Origin: Mesorhizobium zhangyense
GTDB taxonomy: Bacteria; Pseudomonadota; Alphaproteobacteria; Rhizobiales; Rhizobiaceae
Reading direction: 5' to 3'
Assembly: GCF_011045115.1 (NCBI RefSeq)
Contig: NZ_JAAKZG010000009.1
Span: forward strand, 124,001-188,000
DNA length: 64,000 bases
Shown here: one piece after another, positions 43,693 through 52,663 of the stretch
How the letters are laid out: every line of letters starts with the position of its first letter
Numbering within the stretch: position 1 is the stretch's first letter
Program-made: the position numbers and the translations under genes
Notes under the pieces: model-generated
Told to the model about the DNA's origin: nothing
The model's input: only the letters and a program-made list of their open reading frames with translations
Database searches by the model: none

Positions 43693-44985
43693 CTACTCCT
43701 GTTCGTAAGCGTTGCGGAAATCGGCCCCGATCTCGCCCATGAAGCGCGTCTCGGCGTTCGTGGCGATCTCGCGGTGGCGTTGCAGATAGAGGTCCCAGAG
43801 CTTGGCGCGGCGGCCGCCGGCCAGAAGCACATCCGCCTTCGAATGTGATTTGAGTTCCGCCTCGATGGTGGCCGGATCGAAGCGGTCGATCATGTGCCGC
43901 AGCGCGCCCTGTATGCCGCGCCAGGCGCTGACATGGTGATGGGCGAGATCGCGCACGGCATCCTTGATCGCGGCATCGGCGGGGAGAAATCCCGGGCTGC
44001 TTTCGGCGACCAGGGTTTCCAGCGCGTCCTCCACGGTGGGCAGGAATTTGAGCGGATTGACGCCGGACGCCTGTACCACGGTCTGGGCGATGCGGGCATT
44101 GCCCTTTTCCTCGGCGCGCTTGCGCAAAAGCTGCATCAACCCGTCCATCATCAGCCTGTATTCACGGCCGAATGCCTCCATCTCGGCAACGGCGTCATTC
44201 GTCGGCAGCGCGGCAGCGTTCAGCCCCATGCCGCGCAGGAAGGCATCGCGAAGCGCGCTGTCGGATGGAGCAGCCACCGGCTTCTGGAATGGTGCGGGCC
44301 TGGGCGCTGGCTGCCGCTCTGCCGGTGTGCTCTGCGGCTCAAGCCTCGTTCCCGAAACCGGCCCTCCGAAAAACGGGCTGTTTCCATCAAAACCGTCGCT
44401 TTTTTCCGCATCGGGTTTCGGCGTCGCGACAGGATCCATGCTGAACGGGTCGTCGAAAGCCGGCGAGGACCGCAGCCTGACCTCCGAACGTTCCGACGCT
44501 TGATATGCACCCGGCTCGGGATGTTCGAACGGGTTCGGCAGATCGGCCGGTCTTTGCCGCTTCGGCTCTTCCTCCACTCGGGCGGAAAAGAAGTCGTCGC
44601 GGTCGATGGCTACCGGAGCCCGCGAGGCGGTGGACGGCGAAGTGAAGGGAGAAGGCTGGGCCGTAGCGGCATCCTGAAGGTCGACGCGCAGCACATAATC
44701 ACCCAGCCGCAGCCGCATGCCATGGCGCAAGGCTACCGAATTGCCGGCACCCAGCGGGCCGTGGGCATCGTCTACGAACAATCCGCTGCTCGACGTGTCC
44801 GTAATCGTGTAGCCATCCGGGCCGCTCGCAATCGTGCAATGGGCACGCGAGACGAACATGTCGGGATCGTCGATGCGCCAATCCGCCTCGGTGCTGCGGC
44901 CGATCACCAGTTCGCCGTCTTCCAGGCTGGCCTGGCGCATCGCCTGGGGCCGCGGCCCCTGCTCAAGAGTGAGAATGAGGCTCAT
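43693..44985 (-). CDS. tagH: T6SS-associated FHA domain protein TagH (second copy, core operon)
   Basis: A 430-residue protein. The N-terminal FHA domain (about 1-100) has GRSTEADW, SRAHC and TSSSGLFVDD. A long Pro/Ser-rich linker (about 110-250) joins it to the TagH C-terminal domain with NPLKFLPTVEDALE. It is the likely phosphothreonine-dependent partner of PpkA in the core operon. The start at 44985 (MSLILTLEQ) overlaps the tssG stop by 4 bases (ATGA), which decides it against upstream in-frame starts. The other TagH at 3619-4770 shares the domain order but not close sequence. Confidence 0.92.
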   Translation of the reverse strand: MSLILTLEQGPRPQAMRQASLEDGELVIGRSTEADWRIDDPDMFVSRAHCTIASGPDGYTITDTSSSGLFVDDAHGPLGAGNSVALRHGMRLRLGDYVLRVDLQDAATAQPSPFTSPSTASRAPVAIDRDDFFSARVEEEPKRQRPADLPNPFEHPEPGAYQASERSEVRLRSSPAFDDPFSMDPVATPKPDAEKSDGFDGNSPFFGGPVSGTRLEPQSTPAERQPAPRPAPFQKPVAAPSDSALRDAFLRGMGLNAAALPTNDAVAEMEAFGREYRLMMDGLMQLLRKRAEEKGNARIAQTVVQASGVNPLKFLPTVEDALETLVAESSPGFLPADAAIKDAVRDLAHHHVSAWRGIQGALRHMIDRFDPATIEAELKSHSKADVLLAGGRRAKLWDLYLQRHREIATNAETRFMGEIGADFRNAYEQE

Positions 44986-46040
44986 GCCGCCTCCGCCATT
45001 TCCGGCCGCCAGCCGACCGCGACCCGCATCAGCAGGTCTTCGGCGTCCGCGCGCTCGCTCTTTTGTGGCAGCCAGGTTGTGTGGGCCAGCCGGGCGGTTC
45101 CCAGCTTGGCCGCGGGAATTTCTTCGCGGGCGAGAACGATCCGCACGTCGACATCGAGCACGTCGCCAACCAGTTCGCGCACGGCCGTCCGCAGAAGTTC
45201 CAGCCGCTTCCCGCCGGGCAGGAACGCCACGTAATCGTTCAGCCCGACCGGGCCGACGCGAAGCTCGATGCGGCTCTGCCGCTGGAATATCCGTGGCCCG
45301 ATCGTCGCGCCACGGCAAAGCGCGGCATAGGCGCTGCCAAGCCGGGTCTGCAGCTTGGCGGGAACGGCAGTCCAGACGCCGACGAACTCCTTGAGCTGCA
45401 CCGATACGTTCAGCGCCTCGGCCAGAAACCGGGTCAGGCGCTCGGGGCCTTCCACCTGATGGGCAAGGGCCGGGGCCTGGCGCAGCTTGACCGCATAGAG
45501 TTCCGACGATTTCGGTCCGAGCATGCCAGGCAGGCCGATGCCGGACAGCGTCTCCAGCATGGAGCGCACGCGGCCGCCAACCTTGCGTTCGACCTGCACG
45601 GCGGGATGCGCGTCCGCCCAGGCGCGGTAGAACAGCGCGATCATCCGGTGCTGCAGGATGTTGGCGAAATCCACAAAAGTCGTGTCGCTGGTCTCGCGCG
45701 CCGCAGCACCCGCGAACCAGCGCTGCGACAGCCGGTCGAGCACCCAGCGCGTCATGTGGATCGGCAGCGGGCCTTCCGGTCCCATCAGGCCCAGATTGGC
45801 GACCGTGACGCGGGCAGGCGAATTGTCTGCGGACCGGCGAACCGCCACGACATCGCTCAAGGCGAAGTCGAGGCGCACATGCTGGCCGAGCCGCGCCGGC
45901 TCATGATCCGGCCTGCCGGAGTGACCGAACAGGCGGCCATCGCTTTCGAGTTGCCGCAGCAGCTCGAAGAAATCGTAGGTCTCGTCGGGGAGTGTGATCG
46001 TGCCTAGATCAGGCAGCGACTGCCGGGCGTCATCGGCCAT
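44982..46040 (-). CDS. tssG: T6SS baseplate protein TssG
   Basis: A 352-residue TssG, recognised by DETYDFFELLRQLES near the start, LGLMGPEGPLPIHMT and a C-terminal GLNDYVAFLPGG. The ATG at 46040 has a CAGGAGGA site upstream and overlaps the end of tssF by 37 bases. TssG forms the baseplate wedge with TssF and TssE. Length and motifs are normal. Confidence 0.95.
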   Translation of the reverse strand: MADDARQSLPDLGTITLPDETYDFFELLRQLESDGRLFGHSGRPDHEPARLGQHVRLDFALSDVVAVRRSADNSPARVTVANLGLMGPEGPLPIHMTRWVLDRLSQRWFAGAAARETSDTTFVDFANILQHRMIALFYRAWADAHPAVQVERKVGGRVRSMLETLSGIGLPGMLGPKSSELYAVKLRQAPALAHQVEGPERLTRFLAEALNVSVQLKEFVGVWTAVPAKLQTRLGSAYAALCRGATIGPRIFQRQSRIELRVGPVGLNDYVAFLPGGKRLELLRTAVRELVGDVLDVDVRIVLAREEIPAAKLGTARLAHTTWLPQKSERADAEDLLMRVAVGWRPEMAEAA

Positions 46041-47878
46041 GGCACATCCTCCTGTTTCCGGGTCAGCCGCGTGCGGGTGCGCACGAATGCGTTGATCGCG
46101 GCATGGCGGGCGAAAAGTTGTGAAAGCAGTGCCGAAAGCAGCAGCGCGCTTTGTCCTGCCAGCACGGATTGATCGATATGAAGCGTCACCTCGGTGCCGC
46201 GCCCGAAGCACATCGGTCCATCGATCGGCAGCCGCTCGACCACGGGGCGCGTTTCGACGCGGGTGATCGAGCGCACATGCCGCGCCAGTCCCGGATCGCC
46301 GCGATCGGCATAGAGATCGAGCAGTGCATGCAGCGGTTCGGCGCCGCGCCCTTCCTCGGCAAGGCTGAGGAAATTCAGCGAAAGCTGCGCGACCAGCCGC
46401 CATGCCAGATCGTCGGCGCGGGATTCGCCCGCCGCACCTGCCGGCAGTGTGGCGGGAATGGCGGCACGCGGCGGACGCATCGAGCCGAGCAGCTTCACCG
46501 TCTCGACCGGATCGCCGCTTTCGAGCGTCAGCGTCGGCGTATCGTCAAGGATCGGCAGGTCGCGGTTGGTGCAGAGTGCTGCGATATCGACGCGCTTGAG
46601 GGGGCGGCCCGGCTCGGTGCCGGCAGGCCGCGAAATCGCCAGGAAGACATCGTCTCCGGCATAGGAGGTACGGGTCTGGCCCTGGCGTCTTTCGTCCTCG
46701 GTCGCGCGCCGTGGGCGTCGTTCGGTCGAGTAGACCCAGCCGCTTCCGCGGTTCTGCCCCAGGCTGAACAGCGCCGGAATATCGGCATCAGGGCCCTCGA
46801 CATCGGCATCCTCGACGCGGATCGGGCGGTAAATCTCGAAATCGCGCGGGCGCGTGCGGTCTGCGTGCAGCACCTGCCGCGTGCGGCGGCGGTCGAGCTC
46901 GATCACGTTGCACTCGCGCTCGAAGAGATTGATGATCGGCGTTGCAAAGAGCTCGAAATCGCCGGGCGTCAGATCGGCGAGTTCCGGCACCGGCCGCCGC
47001 AGCAGGAAGATGACTTCAAGCCCGGACTCGCATTGCCGCACGACGCGTTGCAGCCCGTCGATGCGCGCAAAGTGAAAGCGCTCGGGCATGACGAAATATT
47101 CGCGCAGCAGCCGATAACCTTCGAAGGTCGGCCGCGTGCGCGGCATCAGCGCCTCGTCGTCGCGAATGCCGATCATTTCGAGCGCAGGCAATGGCGAGGG
47201 CCGATGGTCCCGGCCTTCGGGACGGGCTGCGACGCCGACGCAGCTTCCGAAAAGCGTGTCGAAAAGAAGCGGCGCTTTGGTGCGCTCGGAAAAATAGAGG
47301 TCGAGCCGGTCGAGCGCCAACTCGTTGAGCTTGCCCTTGCCGGTGCGTGCAAAGGTCAGCCGAAGTGCTGCTTCGCCGCCGACGCCGTTGATCGGTGCGA
47401 TGCCGGCAGCCGCCAGCGCGCTTCGATCCTGAATGTAGCCGATCGAGGTGATCGCCAGCGGCCACAGCGTCACGTCCTGCGCGGTGGTGTAGGTGCAGCG
47501 CGTCGACAGGCCGGGTTGCAGGCCCGACACCAGCCGCGTGCCGCGCGGCACGACATGGCCGGCGAGCATCGTCTGGACCTGCTGGCCCGGTTTCAGCACC
47601 ACGATCGCCGTCGCTGGCGTGGAGGCAACCAGATCGGGGTAAAGAACCTCGAGTACGCTGCGGGAAAACCGCGCGCGCTCCGCATCGACCTTCAGCCTGG
47701 TGCGTGCGGCGAGAAAAGCGACGCCATCAAGCAGCCGCTCCACATAAGGGTCGGGGCAGGGCACCGTATCGAGCGACAGGTTGCGCGCAACAGCCGGATG
47801 CATGTCCGCGAACTCGGTTGCGAGCGCGCGGATGTGGGTCAATTCCTCCTCGTAATATTCCAGGAAGACCCTGTCCAT
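46004..47878 (-). CDS. tssF: T6SS baseplate protein TssF
   Basis: A 624-residue TssF with the classic start FLEYYEEELTHIRALATEFA, HPAVARNLSL, DPYVERLLDGVAFLAARTR and later a DVFLAISRP segment. It is the main wedge protein of the baseplate. It begins 2 bases after tssE and overlaps tssG by 37 bases. Nothing unusual is seen. Confidence 0.96.
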   Translation of the reverse strand: MDRVFLEYYEEELTHIRALATEFADMHPAVARNLSLDTVPCPDPYVERLLDGVAFLAARTRLKVDAERARFSRSVLEVLYPDLVASTPATAIVVLKPGQQVQTMLAGHVVPRGTRLVSGLQPGLSTRCTYTTAQDVTLWPLAITSIGYIQDRSALAAAGIAPINGVGGEAALRLTFARTGKGKLNELALDRLDLYFSERTKAPLLFDTLFGSCVGVAARPEGRDHRPSPLPALEMIGIRDDEALMPRTRPTFEGYRLLREYFVMPERFHFARIDGLQRVVRQCESGLEVIFLLRRPVPELADLTPGDFELFATPIINLFERECNVIELDRRRTRQVLHADRTRPRDFEIYRPIRVEDADVEGPDADIPALFSLGQNRGSGWVYSTERRPRRATEDERRQGQTRTSYAGDDVFLAISRPAGTEPGRPLKRVDIAALCTNRDLPILDDTPTLTLESGDPVETVKLLGSMRPPRAAIPATLPAGAAGESRADDLAWRLVAQLSLNFLSLAEEGRGAEPLHALLDLYADRGDPGLARHVRSITRVETRPVVERLPIDGPMCFGRGTEVTLHIDQSVLAGQSALLLSALLSQLFARHAAINAFVRTRTRLTRKQEDVPWPMTPGSRCLI

Positions 47879-47880
47879 TG

Positions 47881-48600
47881 TCAGACATCCTTCAAATCGG
47901 TCCGTGCCGAGCCATTGTCGAGGTCGATCATCGTTCGCAGGCGCATCCGTTCGGGCGTCGGCGACATCATCAGCACCGCATCGATTTCGATGGAGAGCCC
48001 CACGCTCTTGTCGCCGCTGTTGACGGTGACCTTCGTCGCGCTTTCCTTCAGCCGCGGCTCGAATGCTGCAAGCACGCTGCGGATTTCCCGCGCCAGCGCC
48101 TCGCGGTCGAAATCGCGGGCGGAACGGCCCGAAAAGGACGGCACGCCGTAATTGACGACGCTGCGCCGCACCTCGGGAAAGTCATCCAGCGACGGCGGAT
48201 CGTCGCCGATCTGGTCGGCTTCGAAATCGGTGAGCAGCGGCGTTGCCTCGAAGCGCTCGGTGTTGAACAGGGCCTCGATGTCGCGCCGCACCGCCTCGCG
48301 CAGAACCTCCGCCGAAACCACGATGCCGCGGGTTTCCAGTTCCATGCGCCGATGGTTCTGGAAGATCAGGCGATGCAGGCTGCGTTTCTGCTCTTTCGTC
48401 AGCGCGGCGTCCGCCTCGATCGTCCGCGCTCCGCCTTCGAGCAGAACGTCAACCCGTTCCGAGCCGATCTCGGTCCGAACGGCCTGCTGAAGCCCGTCGA
48501 TGTCGGAGTTCACGCCCGGCAAATCGTTGACGAGGCGGTCCCAAAGTGAAGGTTGGACCGCCTCGCGTCTTGCCTGAGTAGGGCTGCTGCTCTTGCTCAT
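47881..48600 (-). CDS. tssE: T6SS baseplate protein TssE (gp25-like) with N-terminal extension
   Basis: A 239-residue protein. Residues about 95-215 are the gp25-like domain with EAVRRDIEALFNTERF, NYGVPSFSGRS and FEPRL. Residues 1-92 are extra compared with the usual TssE of about 130-170 residues. This part contains SLWDRLVNDLP, common at TssE starts, but then about 60 further residues (LTKEQKRSLHRLIFQNHRRM) of unknown role before the main domain. TssE belongs to the baseplate wedge and helps to start sheath polymerisation. It is 27 bases after hcp and 2 bases before tssF. Confidence 0.88.
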   Translation of the reverse strand: MSKSSSPTQARREAVQPSLWDRLVNDLPGVNSDIDGLQQAVRTEIGSERVDVLLEGGARTIEADAALTKEQKRSLHRLIFQNHRRMELETRGIVVSAEVLREAVRRDIEALFNTERFEATPLLTDFEADQIGDDPPSLDDFPEVRRSVVNYGVPSFSGRSARDFDREALAREIRSVLAAFEPRLKESATKVTVNSGDKSVGLSIEIDAVLMMSPTPERMRLRTMIDLDNGSARTDLKDV

Positions 48601-48627
48601 CTCGCTACCGGAAAGTCGTCGTGAGGA

Positions 48628-49080
48628 TCAAACGCCGACACTGACGTCCATTTCGGCCGAGTGCTTGCCTTCCTCGTACTCGAACTTGATCTTCTTGTAG
48701 GCAAAGCCGACGACCTCCTCGAGCAGGTCGGGCTCCAGTTCACTCGGCTTCATGTCGTATGCGATCACCGAGGCATCGGTCAGCGTGATCACCAGATAGT
48801 CGCTGCTCTTTTCCTCGATGGTCCGGCGGGCCGAGAACTTCACCTCGTCCAGCTTCTTGTTCTTGAACAGCGCCTGCTTCAGATAGGGTGATGACTGGTC
48901 GTAATGCTTGATGAACTTGATGACGCCGAGGGCCACGCGGCCACGGCGCGATAGCGAGTTGGGATCATGCGGCGCGACCATGCCGTATTCCATCCCGTGT
49001 ATTTCTATTTCGTCGCTGTGCCCCTCGCGGCCGCTGGGGCCTTTGATGTCGGGAACTTTTAGAAAACCATCCAGTTTCAT
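48628..49080 (-). CDS. hcp: T6SS tube protein Hcp (TssD)
   Basis: A 150-residue Hcp-family protein, beginning with DGFLKVPDIKGPS and containing HSDEIEIHGMEYGM and YLKQALFKNKKLDEVKF, then a beta-rich end (FEYEEGKHSAEMDVSVG). Hcp hexamers stack to form the secreted inner tube. A GGAGA ribosome site precedes the ATG. It lies between tssC (26-base gap) and tssE (27-base gap), the widest spaces in the core operon. Confidence 0.93.
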   Translation of the reverse strand: MKLDGFLKVPDIKGPSGREGHSDEIEIHGMEYGMVAPHDPNSLSRRGRVALGVIKFIKHYDQSSPYLKQALFKNKKLDEVKFSARRTIEEKSSDYLVITLTDASVIAYDMKPSELEPDLLEEVVGFAYKKIKFEYEEGKHSAEMDVSVGV

Positions 49081-49106
49081 TTCCGTTCTCCATCGTGCTC
49101 AAATGA

Positions 49107-50615
49107 TTACTGCTTGACGGAAGGCAGCTCGGAGACGAGCCGGAGCGAGGCATTGATGCCTTCCAACTGATAGTGCGGGCGTAGATAGAAGCGGGCCGCG
49201 TAGTAGCCCGGTCGGCCTTCGACGCTGTCCACCTGCACCTCGGCGGCGGCGAGCGGGCGCTTGGCGCGGGCCTTGTCGTCGGCGAAGGCGGGGTTGGCCA
49301 GCACATAGCGGTTGATCCACTCGGTCAGCCAAATCTGCATGTCGGAGCGTTCCTTGAACGAGCCGACCTTGTCGCGCGCGATCGCCTTGAGGTAATGCGC
49401 GAAGCGCGAGACCGGGAACAGGTAGGGCAGGTTGGCGCTCAGCCGCTCGTTGGACTGGGCGTCCGGATCGACCAGCCGGCCGGCCCGTGTCTCATCATCC
49501 TGTAGCGAATGCGCACCGATGAATGAGGCGAGGTCGGTGTTCTTGCGATGCAGGATCGGCATCAGGCCCAGCTTGGCAAGTTCCGCCTCGCGCCGGTCGT
49601 CGATGGCGACTTCGGTCGGGCATTTCATTGCCACCGAGCCGTCGTCTGTCGGGAAGGTGTGCACAGGCAGGTTGATCACCGTGCCGCCGTTTTCCACGCC
49701 GCGTATCTGCGTGCCCCAGCCAAACAGCTTGTGGCTGCGGTTGATGTTGACGCTCATCGGGAAGGCGGCATTCATCCAGACATATTTGTTGTGGTCCTTC
49801 TCGACCTCCTCCTCGAAGGAAAAACCCTTCACCGGCACCGTCTCGGCGCCATAAGGCAGGCGCGCCAGCACGCGCGGCATGGTCAGCCCGATGTATCGCG
49901 AATCCTCGCTCTCGCGCAAAGACTGCCACGACGCGTAAGCCGGGTTGGAGACGATCATCTGCAGGTCCTGCGGATTGGGCAGTTCCTGCCAGCTGTCCAT
50001 GCGGAACAGGCGGGGTGAGGCAGCGGCAATGAAGGGCGTATGCGCAGACGCGCAGATGCCCGACAGATTGCGCAGCAGCCCGACATCCTGCGGATGGTTC
50101 GAGAACTCGTAGGCCCCCATCAGATAGGTATAGGGCGCGCCACCGAGCATCGAATATTCTTCGGTGTAGATCTTCTTGAAGATCGGGCTCTGGTCCCACA
50201 TCTGGCCTTCGTAGTCTTCCAGCGTCTCGGCCAGCTGCTGCTTGGAGATGTTCATCACCCGGATCTTCAGCTTCTGATCCGTCTCGGTGTTGTTGATCAG
50301 ATACCAGAGGCCGCGCCAGGTCCCCTCCATTTCGCGCACTTCCGGCGCGTGGAGGATTTCGTTCATCTGGATCGTGAGCATCTTGTCGATGCCGGCGATG
50401 AGCGACTTGATCGACTTGATCGCATTGGACGAGATCGCGGTCGTCTCGGAGCGCGAGCGGGCGGCAAGCGCCAGATTGCGGACCAGCCCCTGCAGTTTCT
50501 CGCTGTCGTCCTTCTTGACGCGAAAATCCTTTTCGAGAAGTTCGCTGAACTCACCCAGGTCTACGGCTTCCGCCTCGGCTGCGCCGTTAGCGGCGACTTT
50601 TTCCTGCTCGGCCAT
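49107..50615 (-). CDS. tssC: T6SS sheath protein TssC (VipB)
   Basis: A 502-residue large sheath subunit with typical segments: AEVREMEGTWRGL region (seen as EVREMEGTWRGLWYLINNTE), GAYEFSNHPQDV, WGTQIRGVENGG and a C-terminal PHYQLEGINASLRLVSELP. It pairs with TssB to form the contractile sheath. The gene is 3 bases after tssB. Length and motifs are normal. Confidence 0.97.
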   Translation of the reverse strand: MAEQEKVAANGAAEAEAVDLGEFSELLEKDFRVKKDDSEKLQGLVRNLALAARSRSETTAISSNAIKSIKSLIAGIDKMLTIQMNEILHAPEVREMEGTWRGLWYLINNTETDQKLKIRVMNISKQQLAETLEDYEGQMWDQSPIFKKIYTEEYSMLGGAPYTYLMGAYEFSNHPQDVGLLRNLSGICASAHTPFIAAASPRLFRMDSWQELPNPQDLQMIVSNPAYASWQSLRESEDSRYIGLTMPRVLARLPYGAETVPVKGFSFEEEVEKDHNKYVWMNAAFPMSVNINRSHKLFGWGTQIRGVENGGTVINLPVHTFPTDDGSVAMKCPTEVAIDDRREAELAKLGLMPILHRKNTDLASFIGAHSLQDDETRAGRLVDPDAQSNERLSANLPYLFPVSRFAHYLKAIARDKVGSFKERSDMQIWLTEWINRYVLANPAFADDKARAKRPLAAAEVQVDSVEGRPGYYAARFYLRPHYQLEGINASLRLVSELPSVKQ

Positions 50616-50618
50616 GGC

Positions 50619-51155
50619 TCAGCCCTCCGCCTTGTCGCTGTCGCTCAACGCCTGTTCGGCGATCTGCCCGAGCAGCGGTTCGTTGTTCAGCATCTGGGCG
50701 ATGCGTTTTTCGGCGTCGACGCGCCCGTCCATGAAGCCCAGAAGTTCCTCGAGCTGGCGCCGCATCTTCAGGATTTCAGCCAGCTGCGGAACCTGTTCGG
50801 CGATCTTGTCGGGAGCGAAGTCGCCCATGCTGGTGAAGGTGAGATCGATCGGCAGTTCCTCGTCGCGCTCCTGGCCTTCGGGCTGGGGCAGCTTGTTGGG
50901 AACCCGCGCCTTCACCCTGGGTCCAAGCGCTTCCATGAAGCGCTTGAACCGGTTTGCGTCGGTTTCGACGAAGGTGCGGTCCAGAACCGATTTCTGCGCT
51001 TCGGGCGTTTGCGACGCACCGGAGAGGTCGGCCATCACACCCATGACCACCGGCAGCTCGACGGTCGTCGGGCTTCCATATGTTTCGACATCATAGGAAA
51101 TCTGGACGCGAGGCGCCCGATTTCGTTCGATCACCTTGGCTTTGCTTTCGCTCAT
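50619..51155 (-). CDS. tssB: T6SS sheath protein TssB (VipA)
   Basis: A 178-residue small sheath subunit, recognised by RNRAPRVQISYDVETYGS, the ELPVVMGVMADLSG segment and a C-terminal LMGDGRV-like region (GFMDGRVDAEKRI). Its C-terminal helix region is normally the recognition site for ClpV. It lies 6 bases after tssA and 3 bases before tssC. Confidence 0.97.
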   Translation of the reverse strand: MSESKAKVIERNRAPRVQISYDVETYGSPTTVELPVVMGVMADLSGASQTPEAQKSVLDRTFVETDANRFKRFMEALGPRVKARVPNKLPQPEGQERDEELPIDLTFTSMGDFAPDKIAEQVPQLAEILKMRRQLEELLGFMDGRVDAEKRIAQMLNNEPLLGQIAEQALSDSDKAEG

Positions 51156-51161
51156 CGTCGG

Positions 51162-52334
51162 TCACCTTTCGTCCTTTTGGGCGGTTTTTCTGTTTTCGGG
51201 TTCACCGGCGAGAAGCCGGAATTCCTTGAGGCCGGAGGGCGCGAGGTCCTCCATCAGTTCCACGAAATCCATCGGCACCATCCGCCTGACCCGCCGCGCC
51301 AGATGCGGGATCGGGCTCGATGGTTCGGTGCGGTCGTAGAAGGCGACGATGAGATCAAGGCACTTCAGCACGTCTTCTCGCGACGTGAGGCGATCGGGGA
51401 AGACGCCCATGGTACCGGTGCTCGTTGTTCCGTTGTAAATCGGAGCCGCATGCCCATTGGTGAGCGGCTGCTGGATTTCGGGTGCTGCCTCGGCGGGGTT
51501 GCTCGCGCCCTTTGCCGTCTGGCCGGTCGCGCCGCGCTCCAGCGTTGCAAGAACGCGCTCGAGGAACTTTTTCAGGTCGGCAATGGCGACGTTGCCGTCG
51601 CCCAGGCGTGCGTTGAGCGCCACTTCGACGGCGTAGAGTGCGGCAACCGCCTCGCGGGCATTGCCAAGCATCTCGGTCATCTCGGCGGGCGCATTGTCGA
51701 ACTGCGTCAGGCAGCCCTTGCGCACGCGATCCACAAGTTGGTCGTGCCTGTTGGCAAGCTCTGCCTTTTCCGTGTCGTTCAATCCGGAGGCGGCTTCCTT
51801 CAGCATCGCCCGGCCGTCCAGCGTGCCCAGCTCGAGGTCGCGCCCCGTTATCGGGCCGAGGCCGCCGCGCGGCTCGAACATCGTCATCCGCCGCAGGTCG
51901 CCCAGCGGACCGTCCTGATCGTTCTGCAACTGCATGAGGGCGTTGATGCGCCTCAGTGCTGCGTCGCGTGGCGGCGCATCCGGCCGCAATTCGGGGTGCA
52001 TCGTCTCCCAATGAGCGTCGAAGGTGCCGGCAATCAGGGTCAGGCCGTCCTTCAGCCCGGCCAGTCCGTAAAGGTTGGTGAGTGCACGCGTAGCGAAGAC
52101 CAGAAGCCGCAGATCACGCCCCTTCGTGCGCAACTCTTCTGCCTTTTCAAGTACTGCCGACCAGTCAGGTGGAACCTCTGTTCGTGAGGACGGATTGTTG
52201 CGCTCATCGCGCACAACTTCGATTTGCGGCTGCATGAGACGTTCCAGTTCATGGAAGTCCCTGTTATTGCGCAGACTCTCCCCGGAAGGACTTTCTCCGT
52301 CCAGCGGACTCAACCAGGAAGATAAATCAATCAT
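51162..52334 (-). CDS. tssA: T6SS assembly protein TssA
   Basis: A 390-residue TssA with the conserved ImpA N-terminal domain: WLSPLDGESPSGESLRN, RDLRLLVFATRALTNLYGL and TFDAHWETMHPELRPD. TssA starts tube and sheath polymerisation. The ATG at 52334 gives the family N-terminus MIDLSSWL; an in-frame ATG at 52346 is equally possible. It is the first gene of the long minus-strand operon that runs to 32492. The promoter should lie in the 329-base region shared with tssH. Confidence 0.93.
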   Translation of the reverse strand: MIDLSSWLSPLDGESPSGESLRNNRDFHELERLMQPQIEVVRDERNNPSSRTEVPPDWSAVLEKAEELRTKGRDLRLLVFATRALTNLYGLAGLKDGLTLIAGTFDAHWETMHPELRPDAPPRDAALRRINALMQLQNDQDGPLGDLRRMTMFEPRGGLGPITGRDLELGTLDGRAMLKEAASGLNDTEKAELANRHDQLVDRVRKGCLTQFDNAPAEMTEMLGNAREAVAALYAVEVALNARLGDGNVAIADLKKFLERVLATLERGATGQTAKGASNPAEAAPEIQQPLTNGHAAPIYNGTTSTGTMGVFPDRLTSREDVLKCLDLIVAFYDRTEPSSPIPHLARRVRRMVPMDFVELMEDLAPSGLKEFRLLAGEPENRKTAQKDER

Positions 52335-52663
52335 CTTCACCACCATCGGTGGATTCCGTCACCGAACGGAGCCTAGATTTACCACAAATCAGGCAGTTAT
52401 CCTACAAAGCTTTCAGCATCTTGATTTCATGACTAAGGAAATTTACTTTTCCTCTGTTTGAATGAATATGACAAATATCACACTTGCCAAAACAGATATG
52501 CAATTATGGCTATCGGCTTCAGTTTTGAGGCGTTGATTGGGAAGTCACGATTTTCCCTAAGCTTTGTAAACTCGCCCGATCAGGGGAAACGTACTTCTTA
52601 TTCATGTGATGACGTTTTGAAGAGACGCACAAACGATAGGAACTCGATCGTATCGGAGCCGTC
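52335..52663. other. Divergent regulatory region between the tssA operon and tssH
   Basis: A 329-base space with no gene. It is much more AT-rich than its surroundings and must hold the promoters of the whole core operon (leftward) and of tssH (rightward). I looked for sigma-70 and sigma-54 consensus pairs and found none good enough to call. A GGAG site precedes the tssH ATG. Confidence 0.6.

Noticed and set aside
46151-48151. A 666-codon plus-strand frame
   Set aside because: Antisense to tssF and tssE; the content is a compositional shadow.
50040-52187. A 715-codon plus-strand frame
   Set aside because: Antisense to tssC, tssB and tssA, all of which are recognised with confidence; the frame has no family resemblance.
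52484-52505. A sigma-54 promoter on the minus strand upstream of tssA (TTGGCAAG...)
   Set aside because: The -24 GG is present but no GC follows at the required distance for the -12 element.
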